From Streptococcus suis S735 (GTDB taxonomy: Bacteria > Bacillota > Bacilli > Lactobacillales > Streptococcaceae), in the NCBI RefSeq assembly GCF_000294495.1, contig NC_018526.1, forward strand, positions 1,364,001 through 1,428,000: 64,000 nucleotides of DNA. Direction: 5' to 3'. Within the stretch, counting starts at the first letter, position 1. Every line of letters starts with the position of its first letter. Under the pieces are notes generated by a model. The model made no database searches and was not told the origin of the DNA. It saw nothing but the letters and a program-made list of their open reading frames with translations. Shown piece after piece: positions 52,078 through 61,234 of the stretch. Position numbers and translations under genes: made by a program.

Positions 52078-53014
52078 TTGGTTTCAAAAGGCTAAGACCG
52101 ATACGATTTCGTTTGATGTCCACTTCAACCACCCAGACGGTTACGATTTCCCCAACTGCGAGAACTTCGCTTGGATGTGGCAAGGCTTGTTGGCGTCCAT
52201 TTTTATCTCGTTTGCGTTTGACCATGCGTGAAATGTGGACCAGACCATCCTCGTGGACACCGATGTCCACAAAGGCTCCAAAGTCCACAATATTGCGGAC
52301 CGTACCTTGCAATTCCTGTCCGACTACCAGGTCCTTGACATCCAAGACATCTTGACGAAGGACTGGTGCTTCAAAGTCATCCCGTAAATCACGACCAGGT
52401 TTGAGCAAGTCTGCGATGATGTCCTTCAATGTTTCTTGACCGACACCGATTTTTTCTGCCGTATCTGCGATGGCAAGCTGCTTCAATTTTTCCTGCGCAG
52501 CCTCATCTAAGTGGTCAATAGCTAGAAGTTCTAACAGATTTTCCACAGCCTTGTAAGACTCAGGGTGCACGCCAGTATTGTCCAAAAAGTTAGTCGCATC
52601 AGGAATCCGCAAGAAACCAGCTGCCTGCTCAAAGGCCTTGTCACCCAAACGTGGAACCTTTTTGAGTTGCTGACGAGAGGTCAGAGCACCGTTTTCCTCG
52701 CGGTACTTGACGATGTTCTCCGAAATGGTCTTGTTAAGACCAGCAACGTGAGCCAAAAGGGCAGGACTGGCCGTATTGACATTGACACCGACCTGGTTGA
52801 CCACCGTATCGACCACAAAATCCAGACTTTCAGACAGAGACTTCTGGTTGACATCGTGCTGGTACTGGCCGACACCGATAGACTTGGGATCAATTTTGAC
52901 CAGCTCAGCCAGAGGGTCTTGCAGACGGCGGGCGATGGAAATGGCAGAGCGTTTTTCCACAGGGAGGTCTGGAAACTCATATCGCGCCAGTTCAGAAGCT
53001 GAGTAGACAGAAGC
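52064..53014 (-). pseudogene. tex: tex (S1 RNA-binding transcription accessory protein) lacking its 5' half
   Basis: About 316 residues remain: the end of the YqgF-like domain (ASVYSASELARYEFPDLPVE, EKRSAISIARRLQDPL), the helix-hairpin-helix part (NVNTASPALLAHVAGLNKTI) and the C-terminal S1 domain (GTVRNIVDFGAFVDIGVHED). Full Tex is usually ~710 residues, so more than half is missing. Homology starts abruptly at 53014. The upstream in-frame codons (LSHLYRFHAIIV) are unrelated and start at a GTG without a ribosome site. The neighbouring aldo/keto reductase and its terminator lie immediately beyond, so the 5' part is deleted rather than moved nearby. Confidence 0.85.
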
Positions 53015-53018
53015 TACT

Positions 53019-53027
53019 ATTATAGCA
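53019..53027 (-). promoter_or_regulatory. Extended -10 sequence at the tex deletion edge
   Basis: Minus-strand TGCTATAAT lies 5 bp before the first retained tex codon. It may be the original tex promoter, now joined directly to the mid-gene sequence and still able to transcribe sprT and the LiaX-like gene. No clear -35 box. Confidence 0.5.
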
Positions 53028-53057
53028 TGAAAGCGGTACAAATGGCTCAATAGAAAA

Positions 53058-53080
53058 AGCACGTAGATAAACTACATGCT
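53058..53080 (-). terminator. Terminator after the aldo/keto reductase gene
   Basis: Minus-strand AGCATGTAG-TTTAT-CTACGTGCT (one U-G pair), followed by TTTTCTATTG, 13 nt after the stop. Confidence 0.8.
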
Positions 53081-53092
53081 CTCAATAGCTAA

Positions 53093-53935
53093 TTAAAATT
53101 CAGCCTGATCCGGGTCAAGTCGACCTTTTACTCCTTCTAGTTTATCCAACTTTGCAACTGCTGTCGGACTAATAGCCAAGCCATCAATTTCCAAATTCGC
53201 CTTAATATTTTCTGGACTAGTTGATTTCGGGAGAGGGAGAAAACCTTTATCTAAAGACCAAGCTAGTGCCAGCTGGGCAACACTACAACCAGCTTCTTTA
53301 GCCAAATCGGCTGCTTCTTGGCTTTGGAAAAGGCTTCCTGTACCAAATGGGCTATAGGCCTCCAAGAGAATCCCTTTGGCTTTGCAGTAGGCCACTAATT
53401 CTGACTGAGGAGTTCCTGGGGCCAGCATAATCTGATTAGCCATCGGGATAATCTCAGCCGTTTCCAGCAAAGCTTCTAGATGGTGTTCCATAAAGTTAGA
53501 AACTCCAATTACTTTCACTTTTCCAGCACGATAGAGCTCTTCTAATGCCTTCCAAACCTGGGCATTGCGTTCCTTCCAGCCAATGCTGTCGCGAACAGCC
53601 TTGGGATTTGGCCAATGGATCAGTAACAAATCCAGATAATCCACCTGAAGTTTTTGCATGGATTCTTCTACTGAAGCAAGGGTATCTTCATAGCCAATCT
53701 TGTCATTCCAAACCTTAGTTGTTAAAAAAATGTCCTCACGAGCTAGACCACTATCAGCTATAGCTCGACCAACACTAGCTTCGTTGCCATAAATCTGTGC
53801 CGTGTCAATGTGACGATAACCAGCTTCCAATGCATAAGAAACCGCACCGTACGTCACTTCACCATCGGGTATCTGCCAAGTTCCAAAACCAATTTTAGGA
53901 ACAGTTACACCATTTGAAAACGTATATCTTGTCAT
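53093..53935 (-). CDS. Aldo/keto reductase family protein
   Basis: A 280-residue NADPH-dependent AKR, TIM-barrel. Catalytic residues lie in YRHIDTAQIYGNE (Asp, Tyr), FLTTKVWN (Lys) and DLLLIHWPNP (His). The C-terminal LPKSTSPENIKANLEI binds the NADPH phosphate. It is close to 2,5-diketo-D-gluconic acid reductase-like enzymes, but the substrate is unknown. The start at 53935 follows AGGAGG by seven bases; the longer ORF runs through the promoter (TATACT near 53964-53969). Confidence 0.9.
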   Translation of the reverse strand: MTRYTFSNGVTVPKIGFGTWQIPDGEVTYGAVSYALEAGYRHIDTAQIYGNEASVGRAIADSGLAREDIFLTTKVWNDKIGYEDTLASVEESMQKLQVDYLDLLLIHWPNPKAVRDSIGWKERNAQVWKALEELYRAGKVKVIGVSNFMEHHLEALLETAEIIPMANQIMLAPGTPQSELVAYCKAKGILLEAYSPFGTGSLFQSQEAADLAKEAGCSVAQLALAWSLDKGFLPLPKSTSPENIKANLEIDGLAISPTAVAKLDKLEGVKGRLDPDQAEF

Positions 53936-54013
53936 AAAAGACCTCCTATTTCTTCTATCCCCAGTATAAACTAAATTGTCAATCAATACAAAATAATGCG
54001 ACCTAAAAATAAA

Positions 54014-54031
54014 AGACACCCGAAAGTGTCT
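54014..54031 (-). terminator. Terminator after queT
   Basis: Minus-strand AGACAC-loop-GTGTCT followed by TTTATTTTTAGG, 20 nt after the queT stop. Confidence 0.75.
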
Positions 54032-54050
54032 GCTCACATTTATTGTATAC

Positions 54051-54566
54051 TTACTTTTCAAAATTTATTTTCTTGGATAGTTTGTCGATAACAACAGCTC
54101 CAACTAATAGAGAAAGCAATTCTCCTGCTGCTGTTGTCAACCAAGTTAGAAAGAATGGTAGATCATATAAGACTTTTAATTCTAAAGCAATGGTAAACAT
54201 AGTTGCCGCAAAAAAGAATGAGAAATAAAAGAAAGCCTTGTTAAATAATCCACCGAATAGATAGTCCTTCTTGTATTTTTCAAACAGGATAACTCCCAAT
54301 GTAACGAAGATTAATGTCGAGAATCCACCCACAAAGAGGTCAATCACACCAAAACCAATCAAGTTAGAAATCATGCAGCCAATGGTCACGGCGATAATAT
54401 ACTTACGATTATAAAAAGCCAAGAAATTGAGCATTTCAGACAAACGAAACTGAACAGCCCCGAAGGAAATAGCATTCAATGGCGGTGTCAAGGTAAGAGC
54501 GACATAAATCGCCGCAACAAGAGCAATTTCTGCCATATCTCTGGCAGTCCATTTAGATGTATTCAT
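54051..54566 (-). CDS. queT: Queuosine precursor transporter QueT (ECF S component)
   Basis: A 171-residue membrane protein with five or six helices. It begins MNTSKWTARDMAEIALVAAI, with LPPLNAISFGAVQFRLSEML-type sequence shared with QueT (COG4708). It binds preQ1 or preQ0 for uptake through an ECF module. The preQ1-II riboswitch directly upstream fixes the substrate assignment. The ribosome site AAAGGAG is the last element of the riboswitch. Confidence 0.93.
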   Translation of the reverse strand: MNTSKWTARDMAEIALVAAIYVALTLTPPLNAISFGAVQFRLSEMLNFLAFYNRKYIIAVTIGCMISNLIGFGVIDLFVGGFSTLIFVTLGVILFEKYKKDYLFGGLFNKAFFYFSFFFAATMFTIALELKVLYDLPFFLTWLTTAAGELLSLLVGAVVIDKLSKKINFEK

Positions 54567-54570
54567 AAAA

Positions 54571-54626
54571 TTCTCCTTTAGCGAAAAAGCTTAAAATATG
54601 CTTGGGTAAAGTGAGCAAGCCCCAAG
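54571..54626 (-). promoter_or_regulatory. PreQ1-II riboswitch of queT
   Basis: In minus-strand RNA, CUUGGGGCUUGCUC-loop-ACCCAAGCAUAUU forms stem P2, with conserved GCAUAUU after it. A small hairpin, AAGCUUUUUCGCUAAAGGAGA, then ends in the Shine-Dalgarno. This is the order of the COG4708/preQ1-II class, found in streptococci before queT. Ligand binding should hide AAAGGAG. A TGCTATACT extended -10 lies at 54656-54664. Confidence 0.9.
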
Positions 54627-54655
54627 GGTCATTGAATTTATCAACAACGTTGATT

Positions 54656-54664
54656 AGTATAGCA
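54656..54664 (-). promoter_or_regulatory. Promoter of queT (extended -10)
   Basis: Minus-strand TGC-TATACT, 30 nt before the riboswitch core. The same nonamer precedes the metK leader at 61235-61243. Confidence 0.55.
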
Positions 54665-54679
54665 TATTTTTGCTAAAAA

Positions 54680-54695
54680 TGATAGACTAGTCCTA
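54680..54695 (+). promoter_or_regulatory. Extended -10 promoter giving a leaderless gtrA mRNA
   Basis: TG-A-TAGACT (-10 at 54683-54688) is followed by six bases, then ATG at 54695. The initiation site should coincide with the start codon. There is no ribosome site. Confidence 0.6.
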
Positions 54696-55132
54696 TGAAA
54701 AAACTATTTTATCAACTCATCAATAACGAAGTTATTCTCTATTTGATTGCAGGTGTGGCAGCAACCCTTGTCTATATGGTCACTCGAATGGGGCTATTTT
54801 TAGTCATTCCTTCCATTCTATTGGTTACTCTTTTAGCCAATGCAGTAGCTATCCTCTTTGCCTTTTGGACCAACGACCGTTTCGTTTTCAAACAAGCCAG
54901 AGAGGGTTGGCCTCAGCGATTGGTCAAGTTTGTATCTGCCCGCATCGCGACCTTGGTCATGGATATGGCTCTAGCCTATTTATTAGTACAAGCCTACCCA
55001 CAATTGATTGGGCAGTTTGTCAACCATGATTTGACACTTGTCAACGCCATTTCCACTCTCTTCTCTCAAGTCTTGGTCATTGTGGTCAACTATTTCTTGA
55101 GCAAACTCTTTATCTTTAAAAATACGAAATGA
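54695..55132 (+). CDS. GtrA family membrane protein
   Basis: A 145-residue protein with four helices and the GtrA signature AVAILFAFWTNDRFVFK plus a C-terminal VNYFLSKLFIFKNTK. GtrA proteins are linked to flipping or modifying undecaprenyl-linked sugars in envelope glycans. It stands alone, divergent from queT, and ends in a strong terminator. It likely starts on a leaderless mRNA. Confidence 0.88.
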   Translation: MKKLFYQLINNEVILYLIAGVAATLVYMVTRMGLFLVIPSILLVTLLANAVAILFAFWTNDRFVFKQAREGWPQRLVKFVSARIATLVMDMALAYLLVQAYPQLIGQFVNHDLTLVNAISTLFSQVLVIVVNYFLSKLFIFKNTK

Positions 55133-55152
55133 GGCTCCAACGGAACCTCATT
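55128..55152 (+). terminator. Terminator after gtrA
   Basis: AATGAGG-C-TCC-AAC-GGA-A-CCTCATT followed by TTTATA, overlapping the gtrA stop codon. Confidence 0.8.
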
Positions 55153-55178
55153 TTTATATATAGCTTGATTTTCCTACT

Positions 55179-56102
55179 TCATTCTTTATCTATCGCTGTA
55201 AATCTTGCCTTTAGCCTATTCAAGATAGAAACAATATCCCCATCTCTGGCATGAAACTCTTCTACCTGCATACTTTGAACCGTAGCATTAATCATTGCAC
55301 CAATGATGAGTACCTGAGCCATAAAAATGAACCAAAGCATAAAAACAAGAAAGACGACAGCTGTTACTATTCTAAAATCCAGCAACTTATTAGCATAATT
55401 ATCAACATAAATCGAAAATAACTTTCCAATAGAAGTCATCGTCAACAGAACAAATAACGTTCCTGGAAAAACATATCGAACTTTTTTTATCCGAACATTT
55501 GGCAAAAAGAAATAAAGCATAACCAAGGCGGTAAACAGAGCCATTAAACCTACTAACTGTGTTTGACTAAGAAGCCCCTTCAGCCAGGCGTCTTCAATAG
55601 GAACCAGCTTATTAATATAAGAAAAAACTGCCTGCCCGAAAGTCAAAAGCGTAATACTTAAGAGGATAATTACCTGCAGACCAATTCCTAAAAATATGCC
55701 AATCAAGTGCCCAATAATAAAATCACGGTGTTCATTGATACCATAAGCCTTATTAAAGGCCTTCTGCAAAATAGTCATACTACGTGACAGGGTCCAAAGA
55801 GTTGTCAGAATTGAAATCCCTAACCACGATGACGACGGCTTTGTTAATACAGAAGTGATAAAAGATGAAACCGAAGGATAGAGCTTGTCTGGCACAAATT
55901 CAGCTACAACCGATAAAATCATATCCACATCAAATGGATAATATGGCAGTAAATTCGCGAGAGTTAGAAGAATAGGGAAAATAGAAATTAACAAATAGTA
56001 AGCTACTGCAACGCTTGTTACATCGCTATCAGCAGAACGATAAAAAGAAAAGAAGGTTGAGCAGAATGTTTTCAAACCTTCAACTATTTTGGTTTTCTTC
56101 AT
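55179..56102 (-). CDS. YihY/BrkB family inner membrane protein
   Basis: A 307-residue protein with six helices and the family motifs AYYLLISIFPILLTLANLLP and LSRSMTILQKAFNKAY. Once annotated ribonuclease BN by error, the family has no proven enzyme activity. The start at 56102 follows GGAGGAG; the in-frame upstream codon has no better site. It lies 47 bp after map and could be its operon partner. Confidence 0.87.
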   Translation of the reverse strand: MKKTKIVEGLKTFCSTFFSFYRSADSDVTSVAVAYYLLISIFPILLTLANLLPYYPFDVDMILSVVAEFVPDKLYPSVSSFITSVLTKPSSSWLGISILTTLWTLSRSMTILQKAFNKAYGINEHRDFIIGHLIGIFLGIGLQVIILLSITLLTFGQAVFSYINKLVPIEDAWLKGLLSQTQLVGLMALFTALVMLYFFLPNVRIKKVRYVFPGTLFVLLTMTSIGKLFSIYVDNYANKLLDFRIVTAVVFLVFMLWFIFMAQVLIIGAMINATVQSMQVEEFHARDGDIVSILNRLKARFTAIDKE

Positions 56103-56149
56103 TCTCTCCTCCTTCCTCATTCATCTATTATTCACGACCACACCGAGAA

Positions 56150-57010
56150 TTAATAGGTCCCTTCTTCACCTTGACTGGTCAAAATAACCGGTCCATCTTT
56201 GGTGATGACAAATTGGTGTTCGTATTGACAAGACAAACCACCATCAAGTGTCTTATGAGCCCAACCAGTCTTCATATCCGTATCAATTTCCCAAGTACCT
56301 GTATTAATCATAGGCTCGATAGTCAAAACCATACCTTCACGCAAGCGAAGACCACGACCTTTAGTTCCATAATGAGGAACCATCGGCTCTTCGTGGAAGG
56401 TTGGTCCAACGCCGTGCCCTACCAAGTCACGAACAACACCGTAGCCAAGACCTTCCGCATATTCTTGAATGGCAGCACCGATATCGCCGATACGATTGCC
56501 AACAACTGCTTGCTCGATACCACGATACAAACATTCCTTAGTCACGTCCATCAAGTTTTGAACTTCCTCAGAGACCTGACCAACCGCATAAGCCCAGCAG
56601 GAATCCGCACAACCACCACGATAGGTCTGGGTGATTTTCTTCATAGCCTTGACATCATTAAAGTTGAGCTTAGAAACATCAACTACCGCTTTATCCAAAG
56701 GCTCGCTCAAAACCATATCGACCTTCAGTAAATCACCTTCTTTAAGTTTGTAATGACGCGGAAAAGCATGAGCGACCTCGTCATTCAATCCACAACAAGT
56801 CGCATAAGGATAATCCATCAATTCTCCATCAACACCAATTTGGAGTGGCAAAACATTCTTTTCCTTACACGTTTTACGGACATATTCCTCTACTTCCCAC
56901 ATGTCCACACCTGGCTTGATAATCTCTCGCAAACCAATATGAATACCAGCCAGAACATCTCCAGCACGGTTCATTGCATCAATTTCTCGTTGTGATTTAA
57001 TGGTAATCAT
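56150..57010 (-). CDS. map: Methionine aminopeptidase, type I
   Basis: A 286-residue metal-dependent peptidase that removes the initiator Met. The fold starts MITIKSQREIDAMNRAGDVL. Ligands lie in LLKVDMVLSE (Asp), VVDVSKLN (Asp), GHGVGPTFHEEP (His, Glu) and EHQFVI (Glu). It carries the ~35-residue insertion after the first ligand that is usual in streptococcal Map. Its ATG overlaps the stop of the GNAT gene by 4 nt. Confidence 0.95.
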   Translation of the reverse strand: MITIKSQREIDAMNRAGDVLAGIHIGLREIIKPGVDMWEVEEYVRKTCKEKNVLPLQIGVDGELMDYPYATCCGLNDEVAHAFPRHYKLKEGDLLKVDMVLSEPLDKAVVDVSKLNFNDVKAMKKITQTYRGGCADSCWAYAVGQVSEEVQNLMDVTKECLYRGIEQAVVGNRIGDIGAAIQEYAEGLGYGVVRDLVGHGVGPTFHEEPMVPHYGTKGRGLRLREGMVLTIEPMINTGTWEIDTDMKTGWAHKTLDGGLSCQYEHQFVITKDGPVILTSQGEEGTY

Positions 57011-57579
57011 TGATTCTCCTCATACATTTCTAAACTAAATTCAGCCCTCTTCAAGCTAAATTTTAGATAATTTCTTGTTTTATGGCTATAGCGGTCACTT
57101 CCGCGATACTGCGCAACCTGTACCAAACCAGCTTTTTTCGCCACCATCTGACTGGCCACATTTTCCTCATGGGTGACAATAACCAGCTCCCTCAGACCAA
57201 ACTCATAAAAAGCTAGATAGACTAAAGTCCTCACTACTTCCGTCATTAAGCCTCTTCTCCAGTAGTCTTTTTTTAGGAAATAGCTGAGCTCCGCAGAAAG
57301 TTGACGTTCATCTACCTTTTCAAAGCAAAGCGCACCAATCATCCTCTCCGAATACTTATCAACTAAGGCCCAGTTTCCCAATGGTGAACGCATAAATTTT
57401 TCAACCATTGTCGAAAAAGCAATATTTCTGTCCTCCAAAGCTGGAAAGATAAAAGGAAGATTTTCGGGATTTGATACAATTTCATAGAAACTTTCTCCAT
57501 CTTCAAAAGAAAATGGTCGTAAATACAAACGGTCCGTTTCAAAGCAAGCAAACTTCGCTAGTCTTGTCCAAAGTGTCAT
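57007..57579 (-). CDS. RimJ/RimL-like GNAT acetyltransferase
   Basis: A 190-residue acetyltransferase. It starts near FETDRLYLRPFSFEDGESFY, the RimJ/RimL pattern, and has LKKDYWRRGLMTEVVRTLVY with the acetyl-CoA loop (R-R-G-L-M) and ENVASQMVAKKAGL. It may acetylate a protein N-terminus or a small molecule. Translation is coupled to map (ATGA overlap), which could be meaningful since both modify protein N-termini. Confidence 0.87.
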   Translation of the reverse strand: MTLWTRLAKFACFETDRLYLRPFSFEDGESFYEIVSNPENLPFIFPALEDRNIAFSTMVEKFMRSPLGNWALVDKYSERMIGALCFEKVDERQLSAELSYFLKKDYWRRGLMTEVVRTLVYLAFYEFGLRELVIVTHEENVASQMVAKKAGLVQVAQYRGSDRYSHKTRNYLKFSLKRAEFSLEMYEENQ

Positions 57580-57590
57580 AGTGTACCCAA

Positions 57591-57615
57591 GGGGCTGAGA
57601 ATTACTCCCAGCCCC
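57591..57615. other. GC-rich hairpin between murA and the GNAT gene
   Basis: GGGGCTGAG (57591-57599) pairs with CTCCCAGCCCC (57605-57615) with one bulge. There is no T-tract on the minus strand, so it may be an mRNA stabiliser or a weak terminator for murA. Confidence 0.5.
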
Positions 57616-57674
57616 AGATTGTTTCGTTTTTTAAATCGATTACGTTTTGAGAAAGTAGTTCTCAATTAGACTCT

Positions 57675-58934
57675 CTAATCCTCAATCAATTGAATATCTG
57701 CACCCAATTCTGTCAGTTTATCAATAATATTTGAGTAACCACGTAGAATAAACTCAATGTTTGTAATTTCTGTACGCCCTTGAGCCATTAAACCAGCGAT
57801 AACCATTGCGGCTCCCGCACGCAAATCAGTAGCTTTAACAGATGTACCAGTCAGTTGATTTGGACCTTCAAAGGCAATATGGTTGTTACGAGTAGAGATT
57901 TTTGCTCCAAGATTTGCAAGCTCCTGCACATGACCAACACGTTTTTCATAAATCGTATCAACAATCGTACCAGTCCCTTCTGCCTTAAGCAGTAAAGGAG
58001 TAATGGGTTGCTGCAAGTCTGTCGCAAAACCTGGATAAGGTGAAGTTTTCACACTTACCGCCTTCAATTTCTCTTGCTTTTCAACAAAAATACTATCTTC
58101 AGAAATGGTCATGCGAACACCCATTTCTTCCAACTTAGCGATGTAACTCTCTAAGTGTTCATAAAGGACATTATCGATACGAATACCTTCACCAACAGCA
58201 GCAGCAAGGGCAATATAAGTCCCTGCTTCAATACGGTCTGGAATCACCTGATGACGTGTTCCTTTTAGACTATCTACGCCTTCAATGGTGATAATATCTG
58301 TACCCGCACCACGGATACGTGCCCCCATATTATTAAGCAAAGTTGCCACATCAATAATTTCAGGTTCACGCGCCGCATTTTCAATAACTGTACGGCCTTC
58401 TGCTTTGACAGCTGCTAAGATAGTATTAATTGTCGCACCGACGCTGACAACATCCATGAAGATATGTGCCCCTTGAATACGCTGACCATTAGTTGCCAAG
58501 CGCATATAGTCACCTTCATAGGTTGTCTCAGCTCCCATTGCCGCGAATGCTTTCAAGTGCAAATCAATCGGACGCGGTCCCAAATCACAACCACCTGGCA
58601 AGCCAACAACAGCTTGACCAAAGCGACCAAGGAGGGAACCGTAAAAATAGTAGGATGCACGCAAGCTATTAATTTTGCCAAATGGCATAGGCATGTCTTT
58701 TACACCACGAGGGTCAATCTCCAAGGTTTCACCATCACGCTTGACCGTCGCGCCCATTGTTTCCATAATATCAACTAAGCTATCTACATCCGAGATTGCA
58801 GGTACTCCGTCCAGAGTAACAATCCCGTCTGCAAGAATAATGGCCGGAATAAGAGCAACAACTGAGTTTTTTGCACCACTAACGGTAACCGACCCTTTCA
58901 GTGTTTTTCCACCATTAATTACAATTTTTCTCAT
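57675..58934 (-). CDS. murA: UDP-N-acetylglucosamine 1-carboxyvinyltransferase
   Basis: A 419-residue enzyme for the first committed peptidoglycan step, adding enolpyruvate to UDP-GlcNAc. The Lys22 motif SGAKNS, catalytic Cys116 in [15 protein letters not shown] (fosfomycin target) and the family loop are intact. The start at 58934 ([12 protein letters not shown]) is used; the longer ORF begins at a GTG. Streptococci carry two MurA paralogs; which one this is cannot be decided here. Confidence 0.94.
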   Translation of the reverse strand: MRKIVINGGKTLKGSVTVSGAKNSVVALIPAIILADGIVTLDGVPAISDVDSLVDIMETMGATVKRDGETLEIDPRGVKDMPMPFGKINSLRASYYFYGSLLGRFGQAVVGLPGGCDLGPRPIDLHLKAFAAMGAETTYEGDYMRLATNGQRIQGAHIFMDVVSVGATINTILAAVKAEGRTVIENAAREPEIIDVATLLNNMGARIRGAGTDIITIEGVDSLKGTRHQVIPDRIEAGTYIALAAAVGEGIRIDNVLYEHLESYIAKLEEMGVRMTISEDSIFVEKQEKLKAVSVKTSPYPGFATDLQQPITPLLLKAEGTGTIVDTIYEKRVGHVQELANLGAKISTRNNHIAFEGPNQLTGTSVKATDLRAGAAMVIAGLMAQGRTEITNIEFILRGYSNIIDKLTELGADIQLIED

Positions 58935-59023
58935 ACTAACATTCACTTTCTTAATTTGCCTAAAAAGGCATACGTTTCATTCTATCATAAAGTCTTGGAA
59001 AAAGCTAGTTATATAGCATGCAA

Positions 59024-59051
59024 AAGGACCGAGCCAATGAGCTCAGTCCTT
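59024..59051 (-). terminator. Terminator after the quinone-reductase-like gene
   Basis: Minus-strand AAGGACTGAGC-loop-GCTCGGTCCTT (one U-G pair) followed by TTGC. Confidence 0.7.
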
Positions 59052-59084
59052 CATATTTATATACGATTAGTGAATCTCTCTTCA

Positions 59085-59687
59085 TCATTTATGAAAAATT
59101 CTCTGAATTTGCTCCCTTGCATCCACGAGATACAACTCCAGCTCTTCTCTCGTTAAATAAGGTACTCGCCCATAGAAGATATGGTCAATGACTTGAGCAC
59201 CGTTGCTATTGAAGAGCCATTCTGAGGTCAGGGTTTTCATCGCTTGATCAATCGGTGTCAGACTTCCATCTGCATTTTGTGGCTGCCCTGTTGGCATAAA
59301 GAAAATAGCTTTCTTAGTGGAAAATAATTTACGTGGTTCATCAGATTCAAAACTGTAAGCAAAGCCATGTTGAAATACACGGTCTACGTAACCTTTCATA
59401 ATAGCAGGCATTCCATTCCACCAACTCGGAAATATATAGACTAGTAAGTCGCTTTCGGCAATCAAATCCATTTCAACTTGAACATCTGCTGGAAAAACAG
59501 TTGCCTGACGTACAAATTTACCATCCTCAATATGAATGGTATCTTCTCCACGTAACACGGGATCGAATCCTATTTCGTATAAATCTCGGATGACAACTTC
59601 TGCTCCATTTTCTAGCAGAGCTTCCGCCACTCTATCAACCAAAGCATGTGTAAAGCTTTCTTTTCTAGGGTGTGCAAAGACAGACAA
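59085..59687 (-). CDS. NAD(P)H-quinone oxidoreductase-like flavodoxin-fold protein with N-terminal frameshift
   Basis: About 200 residues of the Flavodoxin_2/MdaB-NQO class: VFAHPRKESFTHALVDRVAE, VYIFPSWWNGMPAIMKGYVD and FMPTGQPQNADGS. The open frame begins at a TTG (59687) with no ribosome site. A well-placed ATG at 59700 (MKALIV) lies in the neighbouring frame. Removing one T from the GTCTGTC around 59680-59685 would join them as MKALIVVFAHPRKES. So the gene is either newly frameshifted or starts poorly from TTG. The catalytic body is otherwise intact. Confidence 0.75.
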   Translation of the reverse strand: MSVFAHPRKESFTHALVDRVAEALLENGAEVVIRDLYEIGFDPVLRGEDTIHIEDGKFVRQATVFPADVQVEMDLIAESDLLVYIFPSWWNGMPAIMKGYVDRVFQHGFAYSFESDEPRKLFSTKKAIFFMPTGQPQNADGSLTPIDQAMKTLTSEWLFNSNGAQVIDHIFYGRVPYLTREELELYLVDAREQIQRIFHK

Positions 59688-59730
59688 TTAACGCTTTCAT
59701 AAACTTCTCACTAAGTGGACAACTATTTCA

Positions 59731-60921
59731 TTACAAAACCGCAGTTTTCAAGGCTTCCACCTTGTCCAATTTCTCCCATGGGAGATCAATATCGGTACGT
59801 CCCATGTGTCCATAGGCTGCAGTTTGCTTGTAAATCGGGCGCTTAAGATCCAACATCTGGATAATACCAGCTGGGCGCAAATCGAAAATATGACGAACAG
59901 CTGCTTCTAGCTTGCTTTCCGCTACTGTGCTCGTACCAAAGGTATCGATGCGAACTGAAACTGGGTGAGCAACACCGATAGCGTAAGCCAATTGAACTTC
60001 CGCCTTTTTAGCCAAACCAGCTGCGACGATATTTTTTGCGATGTAGCGTGCCGCATAAGATGCAGAACGGTCCACTTTGGTCGCATCCTTACCAGAGAAG
60101 GCACCGCCGCCATGACGAGAATAACCACCATAGGTATCAACGATAATCTTACGGCCTGTCAAACCAGAGTCCCCTTGAGGTCCGCCAATGACAAAGCGAC
60201 CAGTTGGGTTGATAAAGTAGTTGGTTTGGTCATCCAGATAATGAGCTGGAATGATTTCCTTAATCACACGTTCAATGACATCCTGACGAATTTGCTCCTG
60301 GCTAACTTCTGGATCATGCTGGGTCGAAATAACGACTGTATCCACACGAACAGGTTGATTATCTTCATCGTATTCAACTGTTACCTGTGACTTAGCATCT
60401 GGACGGAGATAAGCAATTTCACCAGATTTTCTCAACTCGGCCAAACGACGCACCAATTTGTGACTAAGTGAAATTGGCAACGGCATAAGTTCAGGCGTTT
60501 CATCTACTGCAAAACCAAACATGAGCCCCTGGTCACCTGCACCAATCAAATCCAATGGATCTTGACTAGCATCTTGACGAGTTTCCAAGGCTTCATTGAC
60601 GCCTTGGGCAATATCTGGCGATTGCTCTACAAGTGACGGATGAACCCCAACCGACTCAGCTGAAAAACCATACTCACCTTTTGTATAGCCAATCTCCGCA
60701 ATCGTATCCCGTACCACACGGTTAATATCCACATAGGCAGTGGTTGAAATCTCTCCAAACACATGAACACTACCTGTATAAACAGCCGTCTCTGCCGCTA
60801 CGTGCGCATCTGGATCCTCTGCTAAAATAGCGTCCAAAATGGCATCTGAAATCTGGTCTGCAATCTTATCCGGATGACCCTCCGAAACAGATTCAGACGT
60901 AAACAACTTACGTTCTGACAT
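59731..60921 (-). CDS. metK: S-adenosylmethionine synthetase
   Basis: A 396-residue enzyme making SAM from methionine and ATP. Motifs: [20 protein letters not shown] at the start, the methionine/ATP loop [10 protein letters not shown], and [21 protein letters not shown] lies at 60930-60934 before the ATG and is part of the SMK-type leader that probably closes on SAM binding. It supplies the substrate whose by-product mtnN (27725-28414) recycles. Confidence 0.97.
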
Positions 60922-60927
60922 AAAAAT

Positions 60928-61228
60928 GTCCCCCTTAAAATAGAATATATGCTAGAAACCTAGCGGGTTACTAAGGTTACAAAGAACTAGTCAAAGACTA
61001 GTTCTTTGCGAAAGACAACTGTCTTAAGCAAAGGGAAATTTCCAGATACCCAACGAGAAAGACAATACCAGACTATATGAGAGTAGCCTAGCTTTGAAGA
61101 AAATAGTGACTGAAGTGTAGTAAAGTTTTTACGCTTACTATTCAATATTACCAGTTTCTTTAATTGTGTTTCAAGTGTTTCTGCAAATATTAACTAGTCT
61201 ATAAACTACCTTTTCGGGACTTAATAAC
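60928..61228 (-). promoter_or_regulatory. SMK-box (SAM-III) riboswitch candidate with a ~240-nt linker, metK leader
   Basis: Minus-strand RNA contains GUUAUUAAGUCCCGAAAAGGU (61208-61228) and, much later, ACCUUAGUAACC (60965-60976) and GGGGGAC (60928-60934). GUCCC pairs with GGGAC of the Shine-Dalgarno, AAGGU with ACCUU, and in the alternative state GUUAUUAAG with CUUAGUAAC. These are the SMK core pairings with compensatory changes. A ~240-nt linker separates the halves and contains a perfect 13-bp hairpin (60980-61008). A small GCTAG/CTAGC hairpin sits before the Shine-Dalgarno. The extended -10 TGCTATACT is at 61235-61243. Confidence 0.72.
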
Positions 61229-61234
61229 GTTTCT

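Noticed and set aside
52064..53062. Treating the truncated tex frame as a complete 332-residue gene from a GTG at 53062
   Set aside because: The first 16 codons lie in the terminator/promoter region, lack a ribosome site and do not match Tex.
53936..54061. N-terminal extension of the aldo/keto reductase
   Set aside because: It covers the promoter and queT terminator; AGGAGG marks the start at 53935.
56015..56731. 238-codon open frame spanning opposite yihY and map
   Set aside because: Crosses two real genes on the other strand and has no ribosome site or recognisable domain.
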